NCBI GenBank assembly: GCA_016187935.1
Contig: JACPIU010000010.1
Location: forward strand, 1 to 64,000
Source of the DNA: Bdellovibrio sp.
GTDB taxonomy: Bacteria > Bdellovibrionota > Bacteriovoracia > Bacteriovoracales > Bacteriovoracaceae
DNA length: 64,000 bases
Direction of reading: 5' to 3'
Shown: positions 42,766 to 52,079 of the stretch, one piece after another
Layout of the letters: the number at the start of each line of letters is the position of its first letter
Numbering within the stretch: position 1 is the stretch's first letter
Translations under genes and position numbers: made by a program
The notes under the pieces: model-generated
What the model saw: the letters and a program-made list of their open reading frames with translations, nothing else
Databases searched by the model: none
What the model was told of the DNA's origin: nothing

Positions 42766-45637
42766 ATTTCTTTTGATATTTCAGGCAGTCTTTTTAGTCA
42801 TCACGTGTACTACCGCTTCAGCCTGGGCCCAAGCGGAACGCAGAACAAAATTGCTGAATCTTGTTAATGAGGAATTACAGGAAATTATTCGGCTAAATAG
42901 ACAGGTGTCAGTAAGAAATCCCAATCTTTTATTGCGTTTAGCTGAGTTGTATCTGGAAAAGGCCAGAATACTTAAAGAAATTGAAAATGAAAAATATCTC
43001 AGCGCTGAAGCCGAGAAAAGAGAACATATCAATAAAAAGGATATTTTTGCTGAGTCCACTAAATATTATGTTAAAGCGCAAAAAGCCTGTCTCATTCTAC
43101 TTAAACGTTTTCCGAAATTCAAAGGAAGAGGCGATGTTTTTTACATCTTAGCATTTAACGCCAAAGAATTTCAGCGCCCCGACAAGGCCAAAAAATATTT
43201 CGAGTATGCGGTAAAACATTCCAATGATACATCCGCAACTTCGCGAAAATCGAAGCTGGCCGTTGCTGAGCTTTATTATAATGAGCAGAAATTTGAAAAG
43301 GCCATTAAACACTATGAAGAATCCTTACGAGAAATCAAGGGAAGATGGTGGACAAAGGATGCTTTCAACCTTGCATGGTGCTATTTCAGAAATGGCCAGA
43401 AGGCCAAAGGAATAGGTTTGCTGCATAAAATTTTTGAATTAAGCAAGCGCTCTGAGTTTTATGATATGTCCCACGAAGTGAAGCGTGATCTTGCTCTATT
43501 CTACGTTGATGCTGGACGAACGGACGATGCTATAAAATTTTATCGTGGTATCGGTGAGGATATAGCCACCTATCTGGTCAAGGTCGCCCAGCATCTCATT
43601 GAAATGAGTAAATTCTCTTATGCGATTAAGGTGCTTAATGAAGCTTTGCCTTTATCAAAAACCCGCGAGCAAAAAATTGATATCCATATCATGCTCTTGG
43701 AAATCAATGAGAAGTACGGAACAGTCGCGAATCATTTGAATTCATTTAATGCGCTTGTATCTATGCATGAACAATCACCGCTGCAAGGGAACCAGTTTGA
43801 ATTAACCAAATACCATGGCGAAAAATATGCAGCAATCTTGCAAAAGGCAGTTTTGTCGAAAGAGGCAGAAAAAGATCAAAAAAGGAAAAAAGAAAAGGCC
43901 GGCCTTGCCAAGAGCTATTTTGTCGGCTTAAGCAAATTAAATAAAACCAACGCGCATGTTTATTTATTGCATATTGCTGAAACTCTATATGGTATTGAGA
44001 GATTTGAAGAAAGTGCATCGTATTATGAAAAATCAGCACAGCTGGCCAGGGCCGCTGGTGATCAAAACGTTTTCAGCAATGCTCAAAAAGGATTAATGGC
44101 GGTACTCGCTCAAAAAAATATCTCTAAAGCGGTTTTAGACAAATATCTTATCTCTGCTTATAAATCAAAATTGACTCAAGATCCCAAGGGTGAAGATGCC
44201 AAGAAAATTTATCAACGATTGTTTCTGGAATACTTTGATAAAAATGAAATCGGCGAAGCCGAAAAGATATTCTGGGATTTTAAGGCAAATTTTCCTGCCG
44301 AAAGTAAAACTCAAGAAGCTATGGTGGCAAAACTTGCTGATGTCTTTTTGGCAAAAAGGGATTTTGCCAAATATGATTTCTATTTTCAAAAAATAAAAAA
44401 AGGTGAGATTGAGGTTAATAATGAAATTAAGCAGAAGATGTTAATCGACTTGACAGCTTTTGATTTTGAAAAAGCAGAGAAAGCGAATCAATCAGGGAAT
44501 AAAGTTCTTGCGTTAAAATATTATTATTCTATTTATAAGAATCCGGAAAAACGTGAAGAATCTAAAAAAATTGCCGCATACAATATTGCTATTTTATATA
44601 CAGAGATGGGCCATGTCGAAAATATTTACAAGTGGGCTTCGAGTGCCTTGGACTTGATGTCGCCTTCAGATGTCAAACACTTTGAAACTTCATTGGTTCA
44701 ATTGGGGGAAAAACTTTTTGCGTTTGGTGCTCCTGAGATGGCAGGGGAAATTGACAAAAAAATATATTTCAAAATGTGCAATGGAAAATTTGATAAGAAA
44801 GATGCTGTGTTCAGAAATGCCTTTATCCTTAAAGTCGCCTCAAATAAGTTTCAAGAAGCTCAGGACATTATCGAGAGTGGAACAAAATGCGGGATCGAAG
44901 GCGAAAGTATGAATTTCGCCCGCTATGAATTGATCGATGAACTTATCGCGCACGACAATTTAACCTGGGCAAAAAAACATATTGATAACATTATCGAGGA
45001 AAAAATTGTGGGCCCGAAGCTGGCGATCTTGCTGGAACGTTTTGCGGAGGCCCTCAGGGACAAAAAAGAGATCGATCTTGCTCGAACGTATATTAGGTTT
45101 ATCCCTAGACTATTCGGGGCAAATGTTAATGTCAAAACATTACCGATTGAGGTCTTGGATGTCTTCGTGCGTTTTCATCTCGCGGAGCTTGATAAAAAGG
45201 CCAATAGTCTTGCTACCCCCCCCCTAAGTTTCCCTGAGGGGCAATTTAATAACCAAATTAAAGCAAAATTCAAAGGGCTGGAGGAGTTAACGACTAAAGC
45301 AGGCGAAATTCTTAAAATGGGTTCCGCCAAAGGTGTCGTGCGCACCTTTAAAATTTTGTCAGACGCCTATCTGGATTTGGCCCACGAAATCGCCAATTTC
45401 ACTCCCCCTGAGAAGGATGCCAATTATGTTTTGGAATTCAAGAGCAATTTAGGGAAAATTGTAAAACAACTTGAAGCCAAGGCCAGCACGTTTTCACAGG
45501 ATGCTGCGAACAGTATTTTAAAAAATAATATCTTGTCTCCTTATAATTATGAATTTTTAAGTCAAGCACCTCAACCTTTGCGTTTGCGATACGTTGCTGT
45601 TCGACGACCTGTGCTTATGGACAGAGGAGGGAGATAG
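42749..45637 (+). CDS. large periplasmic TPR protein, GltD/AgmU-like
   Basis: About 962 residues; in-frame starts GTG 42740 and ATG 42746 also exist, and 42749 (MSKKIKFLLIF) gives the best spacing to GGGA and a clean signal peptide (TTASAWAQ). Nearly the whole protein is TPR-type helix pairs (ADKAKKYFEYAVKHSND-like, EQKFEKAIKHYEESL, KDAFNLAWCYFRNGQ, RFEESASYYEKSAQLA). The length and content match the long periplasmic TPR protein of the Myxococcus gliding complex (GltD, formerly AgmU). It overlaps the preceding gene and is followed without a gap by the lipoprotein gene. Confidence 0.78.
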   Translation: MSKKIKFLLIFQAVFLVITCTTASAWAQAERRTKLLNLVNEELQEIIRLNRQVSVRNPNLLLRLAELYLEKARILKEIENEKYLSAEAEKREHINKKDIFAESTKYYVKAQKACLILLKRFPKFKGRGDVFYILAFNAKEFQRPDKAKKYFEYAVKHSNDTSATSRKSKLAVAELYYNEQKFEKAIKHYEESLREIKGRWWTKDAFNLAWCYFRNGQKAKGIGLLHKIFELSKRSEFYDMSHEVKRDLALFYVDAGRTDDAIKFYRGIGEDIATYLVKVAQHLIEMSKFSYAIKVLNEALPLSKTREQKIDIHIMLLEINEKYGTVANHLNSFNALVSMHEQSPLQGNQFELTKYHGEKYAAILQKAVLSKEAEKDQKRKKEKAGLAKSYFVGLSKLNKTNAHVYLLHIAETLYGIERFEESASYYEKSAQLARAAGDQNVFSNAQKGLMAVLAQKNISKAVLDKYLISAYKSKLTQDPKGEDAKKIYQRLFLEYFDKNEIGEAEKIFWDFKANFPAESKTQEAMVAKLADVFLAKRDFAKYDFYFQKIKKGEIEVNNEIKQKMLIDLTAFDFEKAEKANQSGNKVLALKYYYSIYKNPEKREESKKIAAYNIAILYTEMGHVENIYKWASSALDLMSPSDVKHFETSLVQLGEKLFAFGAPEMAGEIDKKIYFKMCNGKFDKKDAVFRNAFILKVASNKFQEAQDIIESGTKCGIEGESMNFARYELIDELIAHDNLTWAKKHIDNIIEEKIVGPKLAILLERFAEALRDKKEIDLARTYIRFIPRLFGANVNVKTLPIEVLDVFVRFHLAELDKKANSLATPPLSFPEGQFNNQIKAKFKGLEELTTKAGEILKMGSAKGVVRTFKILSDAYLDLAHEIANFTPPEKDANYVLEFKSNLGKIVKQLEAKASTFSQDAANSILKNNILSPYNYEFLSQAPQPLRLRYVAVRRPVLMDRGGR

Positions 45638-46561
45638 ATGATGAGGGTCATGTTACTAATTATCTTTTCTCTTTTGATGATTGCTGGATGCTCGTCTACG
45701 CCGCCAAAAGTAACATCGGAATTTTCTGAAGACATTGAAAAAGAATTTCAGAACGTTGAAAATTCCGTATTCGAGCAATCTGTTCAAGTTAAATATGATG
45801 AAACGAGTGACTTTTATCCGCAGGTGAGTGAGGAAAAAAGTTCTGTCGTCTCTGATGAGACTCTCGATTTAACCAGAGATAAAGAAACGATAGAAGCAGC
45901 TAGCAATGAAGGTCCAGTGGGGCAGGCCATGGCACTTTGCTACTCGAGTAAAAATAATGAAGGATTTAAGATTTTGCAGGGACAAGCCAAATTCAATCAA
46001 AAAAATCCGACATATTATCTGGCACTGGGAAATTGCTACTTCTTACAGGCGAAGTACAGGATGGCGCTTCTTTATTACAATAAGGCGCGTGAAATAAGTC
46101 CTAATTTTGCTCCGGCCATTAATAATATTGGGGTTGTCCATGAAATAGATAATCTTCATCAAAACGCCCTTTCTGCTTATGCCGCCGCAACAAAAAGTCG
46201 CCCCCTCTCTTCTACGCCCTCGTTTAATCAGGCCCAACTGTTACTCCGTTATAATTTAAGCAAACTGGCGCTGCCAATCTTGGAGAAATTGCACCAGACT
46301 GAAAATAATAAAGTTGAAATTATTTTAGCTCTCGCAAACTGTTATATTTTAGAAGGCCGTTTTGGTGAAGCTGTGGTGCTTTTTGAGAGAGCAAAAGATA
46401 ACTACAAACTTCCGACACAACAACTGCTCCACTATGCCTATGTGATGTCGATAACAGGTAAAAAAAATGACGCCAGGGATATTTTAAGTGACATCGATCC
46501 GGCCGATGGCAATTATGATCAGACTTTCTATGCCAAACTAAAACAGGAATTTGGTTTATGA
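45638..46561 (+). CDS. TPR lipoprotein, GltE/AglT-like
   Basis: 307 residues with a lipobox (LLMIAGCSS, Cys about residue 18); Ser-Ser after Cys suggests the outer membrane. An acidic, Ser/Glu-rich linker of about 75 residues leads into TPRs (YYLALGNCYFLQAKYRMALLYYNKA; AINNIGVVHEIDNLHQNALSAY; LANCYILEGRFGEAVVLFERA). A very strong GGAGGGAG ribosome site precedes ATG 45638/45641. An outer-membrane TPR lipoprotein at this position corresponds to GltE of Myxococcus (formerly AglT). Stop and next ATG overlap as ATGA. Confidence 0.78.
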   Translation: MMRVMLLIIFSLLMIAGCSSTPPKVTSEFSEDIEKEFQNVENSVFEQSVQVKYDETSDFYPQVSEEKSSVVSDETLDLTRDKETIEAASNEGPVGQAMALCYSSKNNEGFKILQGQAKFNQKNPTYYLALGNCYFLQAKYRMALLYYNKAREISPNFAPAINNIGVVHEIDNLHQNALSAYAAATKSRPLSSTPSFNQAQLLLRYNLSKLALPILEKLHQTENNKVEIILALANCYILEGRFGEAVVLFERAKDNYKLPTQQLLHYAYVMSITGKKNDARDILSDIDPADGNYDQTFYAKLKQEFGL

Positions 46562-46821
46562 AAACACTTTTTTTAGTTTTTACCATTCTCTGCCTTCAGC
46601 GCGTATTTTGTGCGGAAGTTAAACAAGGTGAGCAACGTGTTATTTATAAGTATAAGCAGTTTGAGAAGTTCGACTTTGATGAGATAGGAGTAGAGGGTGA
46701 TAAAGGGATTCCAGGGGATTTGTCGATCCTACCGCGATATCAAAAATATTTTAAAAATCGTCTGCCATATAGAAAGAATTTTAATCCGGAAATAAGAAAA
46801 TCGGTGGAGAGAGTTTTGTAA
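46558..46821 (+). CDS. small exported protein of the Glt-like cluster
   Basis: 87 residues, coupled by ATGA to the TPR lipoprotein. A signal peptide (MKTLFLVFTILCLQRVFCA) leaves a mature protein of about 68 residues rich in aromatic and basic residues (YKYKQFEKFDFDEIGV, PRYQKYFKNRLPYRKNFNPE). It ends in a short helix. By position it matches the small gene lying between the TPR lipoprotein and the FHA protein in gliding clusters (gltF), but I cannot show homology by eye. The dense aromatic content suggests a binding partner rather than an enzyme. Confidence 0.72.
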   Translation: MKTLFLVFTILCLQRVFCAEVKQGEQRVIYKYKQFEKFDFDEIGVEGDKGIPGDLSILPRYQKYFKNRLPYRKNFNPEIRKSVERVL

Positions 46822-46846
46822 TATTGAAGAGCGAAGAGGGAGACTT

Positions 46847-48775
46847 ATGGCCAATGACACACAAAATATCGGTCTTATGTATGGTCAAAGCGGTAATCAA
46901 AAAACATTTACCGTTCGTCCGGGCCGTGTTCTTGTCGGCAGTTCCGATCGCTGTGATCTGGTTTTAGACTCTTCTACAGTCAGTGGTATTCATGCCGTTG
47001 TTGAAGCAGATTTGGGGGGATTAAAACTCTACGACATGAATTCCGTAGGTGGAACTTTCGTGAACGGGCAGAAAATCGTTTATGCTACGTTGCGACCTGG
47101 TGATGTGATCAAAATGTCGAATATCGAATTGAAGGTATTTAAGGATGTAAAGATTCTTCCTCATAATGACACGATTGATATCAACGAATTGCCGATTCTG
47201 CCTGTGCATACTGAAAAATATCACAATATTGTGTTTGAAACCATTCATCCTCTGTCCACTTTAAAAAATGCAGAATTTTCCGAATATATATTTGAAAACG
47301 AAACTTCGATTCATCCCATTTTTAATTGGCTCCGGGATAAGGAATCAATAGAGGTTCTGGTCATCTTTCGTAATATCATCTTGAGTGCTGATTATTTTCC
47401 AGTGCGCGGGAAGGATTGTGTCTTAATCGGCAATGCCAAGGGAACATCCTATATCGAGTTTCCCTACTTGGGAAAAAATGAAAAACATGTACTGATGACT
47501 GGAGGCCAGGGCAATATCACCATTCATCCTCTACAAGGTTTCAAGATTACCAAACTTTCCAATGGTCAGCATCAGACTATGCGGCCAGGGACTACAGTGA
47601 ACTTGGCTTCAGGTGATTTAGTATGCTTAACCCTGAATGATATTCAGATATTTCTTCAGGTGGGGGAACATCCTCCCAGGGTTCGTATCGCTCCTGTCAT
47701 GCGAGGAGATAAGGATTTAAGAAAATATTTCATCCTGATGTTTTGTATCTTTCTCTTGCTCGTTGGGATGTGTCTGGTTGTCGATGCACCTGTCGAGGAA
47801 AATCAGTTAGAAAAAGATCCGGAACGCATCGCCACCATTCTTTATAAACGTCCTGCCATAACGAAGGCCGTGGCAAAAACACCGACTGAAGAGCATAACA
47901 TTGTTCAACGATCAGTCGATCGTGAACATACCGTGAAAGAACAAACTCCAGAAGTTTCGACAGTCGCAGTACCTGAAGTTACGAAAACTGTTGAATCTCT
48001 TAAAACTGGTGATCCCAAAAAGAAAATCAATAAAGTTGTCAAAAAGGCAGAGCCCAATAAAGGCCCTAAAGACGTTATCAAAGATGTTGTCACCAAATCA
48101 AATGAAAATGCAGTAAGCAAATTGGAATCTCAAGCTGCAAAGAAAGAAGCCGGACCAGCAAAGAACACTGTAGGCCATGTTGACGCATATAAGTTTAATG
48201 AACTTTCTTCATCTCTGAGTGGTATGTTGGCAAAGAGTGGAAATTTTGAGGATGTTTCTACGAAAAGCAATAGCACGTTCAGTGGCGAAGGAAGCTCGCT
48301 CGCGGCTTCCGGTGCCGGCGCTACTTTAAAAACCGCCAAAGTTGAGAATGGCACTGGTAACGTTTCCGGATTGACGAGCGGTCAGCTTGACACGACTAAG
48401 GGACTTGAGGGGATTGTTTCAAAGAAGTCTTATTTCACCGCTGGTCTTCCTTATAAAACAGTGGTGCTGGGAGGTATGGACCCGGATACGATTAGGAGAA
48501 TTTTATTAGAGTATCTCCCGCAGTTTCGATACTGTTATCAAAAGGTGCTTGATCGATCACAGCAGGGGTACAGTGGAATCGTTAAGTTGAATTTTATTAT
48601 TGGTGCCAGCGGCCATGTGACGCGTGCTGATGCCGGCCCGCTTAGTGGTGAACTGCCTGGTGAAGTAAGAGGATGCGTGGTGAATGTATTGCGAGGAATT
48701 GTTTTTCCTGAGCCATTGGGAGGAGGCACTGTCGAGGTGGATCAGCCTATGAACTTTTACCCGAAAGTCAGATAG
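46847..48775 (+). CDS. FHA - transmembrane - TonB-like protein, GltG-like
   Basis: 642 residues, no signal peptide. An N-terminal FHA domain (about 22-97: GRVLVGSSDRCDLVL, SGIHA, NSVGGTFVNG) binds phosphothreonine in the cytoplasm. After a second beta-rich region (130-280) one membrane span lies near 292-314 (ILMFCIFLLLVGMCLVV). The periplasmic part is a long Lys/Glu/Pro/Thr linker ending in a TonB-type C-terminal domain (about 545-640: YCYQKVLD, GIVKLNFIIGASGHV, GCVVNVLRGIVFPEP). This is the GltG plan of the Myxococcus gliding motor, which links inner-membrane energy to outer-membrane parts. No ExbB/TolQ motor genes are nearby. Confidence 0.85.
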   Translation: MANDTQNIGLMYGQSGNQKTFTVRPGRVLVGSSDRCDLVLDSSTVSGIHAVVEADLGGLKLYDMNSVGGTFVNGQKIVYATLRPGDVIKMSNIELKVFKDVKILPHNDTIDINELPILPVHTEKYHNIVFETIHPLSTLKNAEFSEYIFENETSIHPIFNWLRDKESIEVLVIFRNIILSADYFPVRGKDCVLIGNAKGTSYIEFPYLGKNEKHVLMTGGQGNITIHPLQGFKITKLSNGQHQTMRPGTTVNLASGDLVCLTLNDIQIFLQVGEHPPRVRIAPVMRGDKDLRKYFILMFCIFLLLVGMCLVVDAPVEENQLEKDPERIATILYKRPAITKAVAKTPTEEHNIVQRSVDREHTVKEQTPEVSTVAVPEVTKTVESLKTGDPKKKINKVVKKAEPNKGPKDVIKDVVTKSNENAVSKLESQAAKKEAGPAKNTVGHVDAYKFNELSSSLSGMLAKSGNFEDVSTKSNSTFSGEGSSLAASGAGATLKTAKVENGTGNVSGLTSGQLDTTKGLEGIVSKKSYFTAGLPYKTVVLGGMDPDTIRRILLEYLPQFRYCYQKVLDRSQQGYSGIVKLNFIIGASGHVTRADAGPLSGELPGEVRGCVVNVLRGIVFPEPLGGGTVEVDQPMNFYPKVR

Positions 48776-48934
48776 GCCCAATTTGTGGGCACATGGATGC
48801 CCCTCATTCATCCCTTCATTTTCTGTAATATTGGCATGTTATGATTGCCATCGGTCGTTGTCATAGCGTTTGCTGTGGAATTTGCGAGAATATAAAGATC
48901 AAAGCTTTCATATGTCAGAATTTGGGGAGAAAGT

Positions 48935-49255
48935 ATGGAGATAGTGATTAATGGCAAGACAAAGGATGGGTCGTGGAAGGAAAGACGTCGCGTGGATCGA
49001 GTGCAAGTTTATAATACCATCGCACATCTAAAATGCGGTTTGAATGAGGAAAGTCCCATTAATGATCTCTATGGTGTGGTTCTTGATTTGTCCAGTCAGG
49101 GGTGTTGTGTAATCGTTCATAGTGATATGGTTCCAAGTCCCAATAGTTTTTGTCGTGTTACAATAGGTAATCAAATTTTAATCCCATCACAAATTCGCTG
49201 GATGACTCAAATTGGAAAAGACATTTTCAAACTTGGTCTGATGTATCAGGTATAG
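48935..49255 (+). CDS. PilZ-domain c-di-GMP receptor
   Basis: 106 residues, a single PilZ domain. The c-di-GMP binding residues are RRRVDR (about 17-22) and DLSSQG (51-56), followed by the barrel strands CCVIVHSDMV, FCRVTIGNQILIPSQIRWM and KLGLMYQV. It follows the FHA/TonB gene by about 160 bases with no clear terminator between, so it may be read with the Glt-like operon. A GGGGAGAAAGT site precedes the ATG. Together with the HD-GYP protein it makes c-di-GMP control likely, but its effector partner is unknown. Confidence 0.83.
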   Translation: MEIVINGKTKDGSWKERRRVDRVQVYNTIAHLKCGLNEESPINDLYGVVLDLSSQGCCVIVHSDMVPSPNSFCRVTIGNQILIPSQIRWMTQIGKDIFKLGLMYQV

Positions 49256-49348
49256 CTGTTATCCAGTGAGAATCATTGCCCTGTAGCTTGAAAAAATCCA
49301 AAAATAAGAGAGAATAAAATTACAAGCGTATCCAACACCAAGGATCTT

Positions 49349-49696
49349 ATGAGTATTTTGTTAAGTCGGTTTGTTGCAATTTTATTCATGGCCGCAAATA
49401 TCGAAATCGCCTTCACCCAAGATGATAATTATGATCCAAATCAAGTGCGCAATGACGATTTTAGGTATCAGGCGAAAAGTTCAACGTTATCAAAAGCAGA
49501 GCGAGACAAAAAGTTAGATGAGATAGTTGATAAATTCGAAGAACTTCGTTTGCGTGAAGAGGCCTTAATTGCCAAAAAAGCAACTCTTGCCAAGGCCAAT
49601 GATAAGGATGCATTAGAAGATTTAGAAGACGATTTTAAAGATTTGGCCGATGATCGTGCCAAGGTAGATAAAGAAATGGCCACTTTAAAAAATTGA
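49349..49696 (+). CDS. small exported coiled-coil protein
   Basis: 115 residues. The signal peptide (MSILLSRFVAILFMAANIEIAFT) is followed by about 90 residues of almost pure charged helix (AERDKKLDEIVDKFEELRLREEALIAKK), a probable coiled coil. Similar small proteins occur in many envelopes without known function. The next gene, PqiA-like, starts 22 bases after its stop, so they may share a transcript. Confidence 0.68.
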   Translation: MSILLSRFVAILFMAANIEIAFTQDDNYDPNQVRNDDFRYQAKSSTLSKAERDKKLDEIVDKFEELRLREEALIAKKATLAKANDKDALEDLEDDFKDLADDRAKVDKEMATLKN

Positions 49697-49717
49697 TATT
49701 TTAGAGGGAGCTGAGAA

Positions 49718-50323
49718 TTGGCGAAGTATAAAATCATTTCTTTGGTATTGATATTTATCTCATTATCTCTACTTGCGCCTGGCTTAGCACAACCCATTTT
49801 AAAGCTCACACTTACCACCGAAATTAAGGCCAAGATTGGTGAGTTTAAATCTGTTGGCTTAGATAAAAATCGTTCTATTCTAAGTACCGTGAAAGATCTG
49901 TACGACGATGATCGAAAATTTGTGGCCTTTCTTATTTTACTTTTTAGTGTGCTGGTTCCTTTTATCAAGATTGTTTTATTATTGTGGGCCTTGCTCGTAG
50001 CTAAAATGCCACAGAAAGAAAAATTTTTCGAATTTGTAAACAGTATTGGAAAATGGTCAATGGCAGACGTTTTTGTCGTCGCCATTTTTATCGCTTACTT
50101 ATCAACCACAGGGCAAGGTAGTGCGAGAACATTTGAAGTGTCGTACTTAGGTCTTGTTCTTCCTGTCTCGGTAAATACAATGTTTGAATCAAGTTTAGGG
50201 CCTGGCTTTTTTTTCTTTCTAGCGTATTGCCTTATTTCGATTGCTTCGCTTCATTGTGTGAAGGCCCATCTTTACAAAGAGCTGAATTTACAAACTTCGC
50301 CCGATCTCATCAAAATAAACTAA
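49718..50323 (+). CDS. PqiA-family integral membrane protein
   Basis: 201 residues, start TTG 49718 behind a GGGAG site. Four membrane segments: about 5-24, 70-90, 110-130, 160-180. The PqiA/YebS signature lies in the middle (LLFSVLVPFIKIVLL...IGKWSMADVFVVAIFIAYL). It is a single PqiA module, half the size of E. coli PqiA. The family partners with MCE proteins in lipid transport between membranes, but no MCE gene is in the window. It is followed by a membrane protein of unknown type, which may replace the usual partner. Confidence 0.85.
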   Translation: MAKYKIISLVLIFISLSLLAPGLAQPILKLTLTTEIKAKIGEFKSVGLDKNRSILSTVKDLYDDDRKFVAFLILLFSVLVPFIKIVLLLWALLVAKMPQKEKFFEFVNSIGKWSMADVFVVAIFIAYLSTTGQGSARTFEVSYLGLVLPVSVNTMFESSLGPGFFFFLAYCLISIASLHCVKAHLYKELNLQTSPDLIKIN

Positions 50324-50373
50324 AGTAAATTACTATTGTATCCGAAAAGCTGATAAAGGCAGGCTTTAGCGCA

Positions 50374-51744
50374 ATGGATATAACAAACAGAGGAAAACTT
50401 AATTACCCGCCCAGGATGTTGGAAATGCGTCGGCACTTTCACTTGTTAGGTGTAGGCCTCTTGATATCTATAATCTTATTTGCGCTGCTATTCTTGGCAT
50501 TTCTTTTATATTATTTCTATCAAACTTATGCCATGTCTATTTCCGGTTCCGGTTCATTGCATTTGTTGAATGTTTCAATTTCAATCGAAAATGCCTTTCA
50601 TTTCATAATTTACAGTGGTGCGTTTTTATTTGTAGCAAGTGTCGCGTACTATCTTTTTTTTAAGGATGTGATGGGCGCCAAATTTCAAGCTTCACAGAAG
50701 CATATTGCCTGTCATCGAAAGAAAAAAGAATTCAAAATTTTCTTTGAAGAAATAACTTCACTACACTGTGGTTCATTTGGCCCTCTTTGCACCTTTAGAA
50801 TTAAATGTAATAACGGAAGAGTCTATCGTTTTTCCACCATGATTGAGAGAGCGGATTATATTATTGAGGCCATTTTACGATTCAACCCTAAGCTATTACC
50901 ATGGGAGAAGTTTGTCGCATTTCGAAATAAACTTGTTCTTTCGGATCATCGATTGGCGCGTTTTGAAGAAAGTTATTATGGTCGCCATTCCTGGATATCA
51001 GTTTTTCATTTGGCCTTTTTGCCAATAGTTTTTCTTTCTTGGTTGTATATACAGCAAGCAAACAAAATGGTGATCCATTCAATAGTTGGTCATGTTCTGA
51101 TCGGACTTAAGCTTATCATTATTACCAACCTCGGCCTTTGGGGGCTTTATCAATTTATCTATAAACGAATTATCGATAAAAAAAGTTTTGAAAAATTACA
51201 GAAAAATATCAAAGATAAAAAGCGCGATATGCATTACGAATCTACACTTTATAAGAGTTTATATGCAGGTGTAGTTACCCTCTGTTTTGTTTTTTATAGC
51301 GGAATTTACAACTTTGATCTTAATCGATATGAATTTATCGTGGCCTTGGAAAATTTTGAAAATTACGGCCAGTCCGCAGGGACTGTTCATCTCGTTGATA
51401 CTCGTTACAATTGCCAGGAATGCAATTTCTCCTTAAAGCATGGTGATGTAGTTGTGATTCTGAAACCCGATCGACCTGGAAAGTATCTGGCCAAAATTTC
51501 CGGATTTCCTGGAGAGGTGGTGAAATTTAATGATCTGCAAGATGTTCAAACGGGACGTTCCGTTGCCGCCTATGAGGAAAGGAAACTCAATAAGCATGAG
51601 TTATCTGCCATCACCGGAAAAAAGGGCGAATATGTCTCTCTTTTGTCTGAAGAGCAGATATATGGGAAAGTTGCCATGAAAGTTATGACACTGCCTAAGT
51701 TTAATCAAAACTTCTTTGCCTCGATGTTAAAGATTTCGGAGTAA
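50374..51744 (+). CDS. membrane protein with degenerate signal-peptidase-like C-terminal domain
   Basis: 456 residues. Membrane segments occur near 23-50, 70-92, 210-228, 235-265 and 300-318; a PH-like beta region (KKKEFKIFFEEITSLHCG) lies between the first two pairs. The last 130 residues resemble the S26 signal peptidase/LexA beta fold: HGDVVVILKPDR, KYLAKISGFPGEVV (cf. V-K-R-V-I-G-L-P-G-D) and LLSEEQIYGKVAMKV. The catalytic Ser-Met of type I signal peptidases is not evident, though the Lys is kept in place. Possibly inactive or a variant protease. It follows the PqiA-like gene by about 50 bases. Confidence 0.75.
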   Translation: MDITNRGKLNYPPRMLEMRRHFHLLGVGLLISIILFALLFLAFLLYYFYQTYAMSISGSGSLHLLNVSISIENAFHFIIYSGAFLFVASVAYYLFFKDVMGAKFQASQKHIACHRKKKEFKIFFEEITSLHCGSFGPLCTFRIKCNNGRVYRFSTMIERADYIIEAILRFNPKLLPWEKFVAFRNKLVLSDHRLARFEESYYGRHSWISVFHLAFLPIVFLSWLYIQQANKMVIHSIVGHVLIGLKLIIITNLGLWGLYQFIYKRIIDKKSFEKLQKNIKDKKRDMHYESTLYKSLYAGVVTLCFVFYSGIYNFDLNRYEFIVALENFENYGQSAGTVHLVDTRYNCQECNFSLKHGDVVVILKPDRPGKYLAKISGFPGEVVKFNDLQDVQTGRSVAAYEERKLNKHELSAITGKKGEYVSLLSEEQIYGKVAMKVMTLPKFNQNFFASMLKISE

Positions 51745-51752
51745 ATTAAAAA

Positions 51753-52079
51753 TTATTTTTTGACAATTTTCTTTAAAGCGATTGCTTTTATGGAGATGCA
51801 GTCGTCCGGTTCGGCGAAGATAATGGCTTCTCCCAGGAAATCGGCACCGGTTTTTTGTTGAGTATTTTTTATGAGTTCATCGATAACCCCAAGAGCATTG
51901 GGGTCTTTAAGAGGTGTGGGACACAACATTTCATCAACAGATCCCATGTCAACAAGAGACATACCTGCTTCTAAAGATTGATCTGTCATTGATACCATTT
52001 CGGCATTTAAAAGGGGGTACCGGCCAGCGCAACTGCTTAGACAACTGAAAAGCAAGAATAAAATAACCAATGTCTTCAT
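51753..52079 (-). CDS. small lipoprotein, possibly TRL-like
   Basis: 108 residues from ATG 52079 (MKTLVILFLLFSCLSSC, lipobox Cys about 17); the frame is open to 52109. The ATG overlaps the stop of the upstream lipoprotein gene as ATGA. The mature part has paired cysteines (MLCPTP, DDCISI) and an Ala/Ile-rich end. The pair resembles TRL-like lipoproteins that occur in tandem, but the match is weak. It converges on the signal-peptidase-like gene. Confidence 0.7.
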   Translation of the reverse strand: MKTLVILFLLFSCLSSCAGRYPLLNAEMVSMTDQSLEAGMSLVDMGSVDEMLCPTPLKDPNALGVIDELIKNTQQKTGADFLGEAIIFAEPDDCISIKAIALKKIVKK

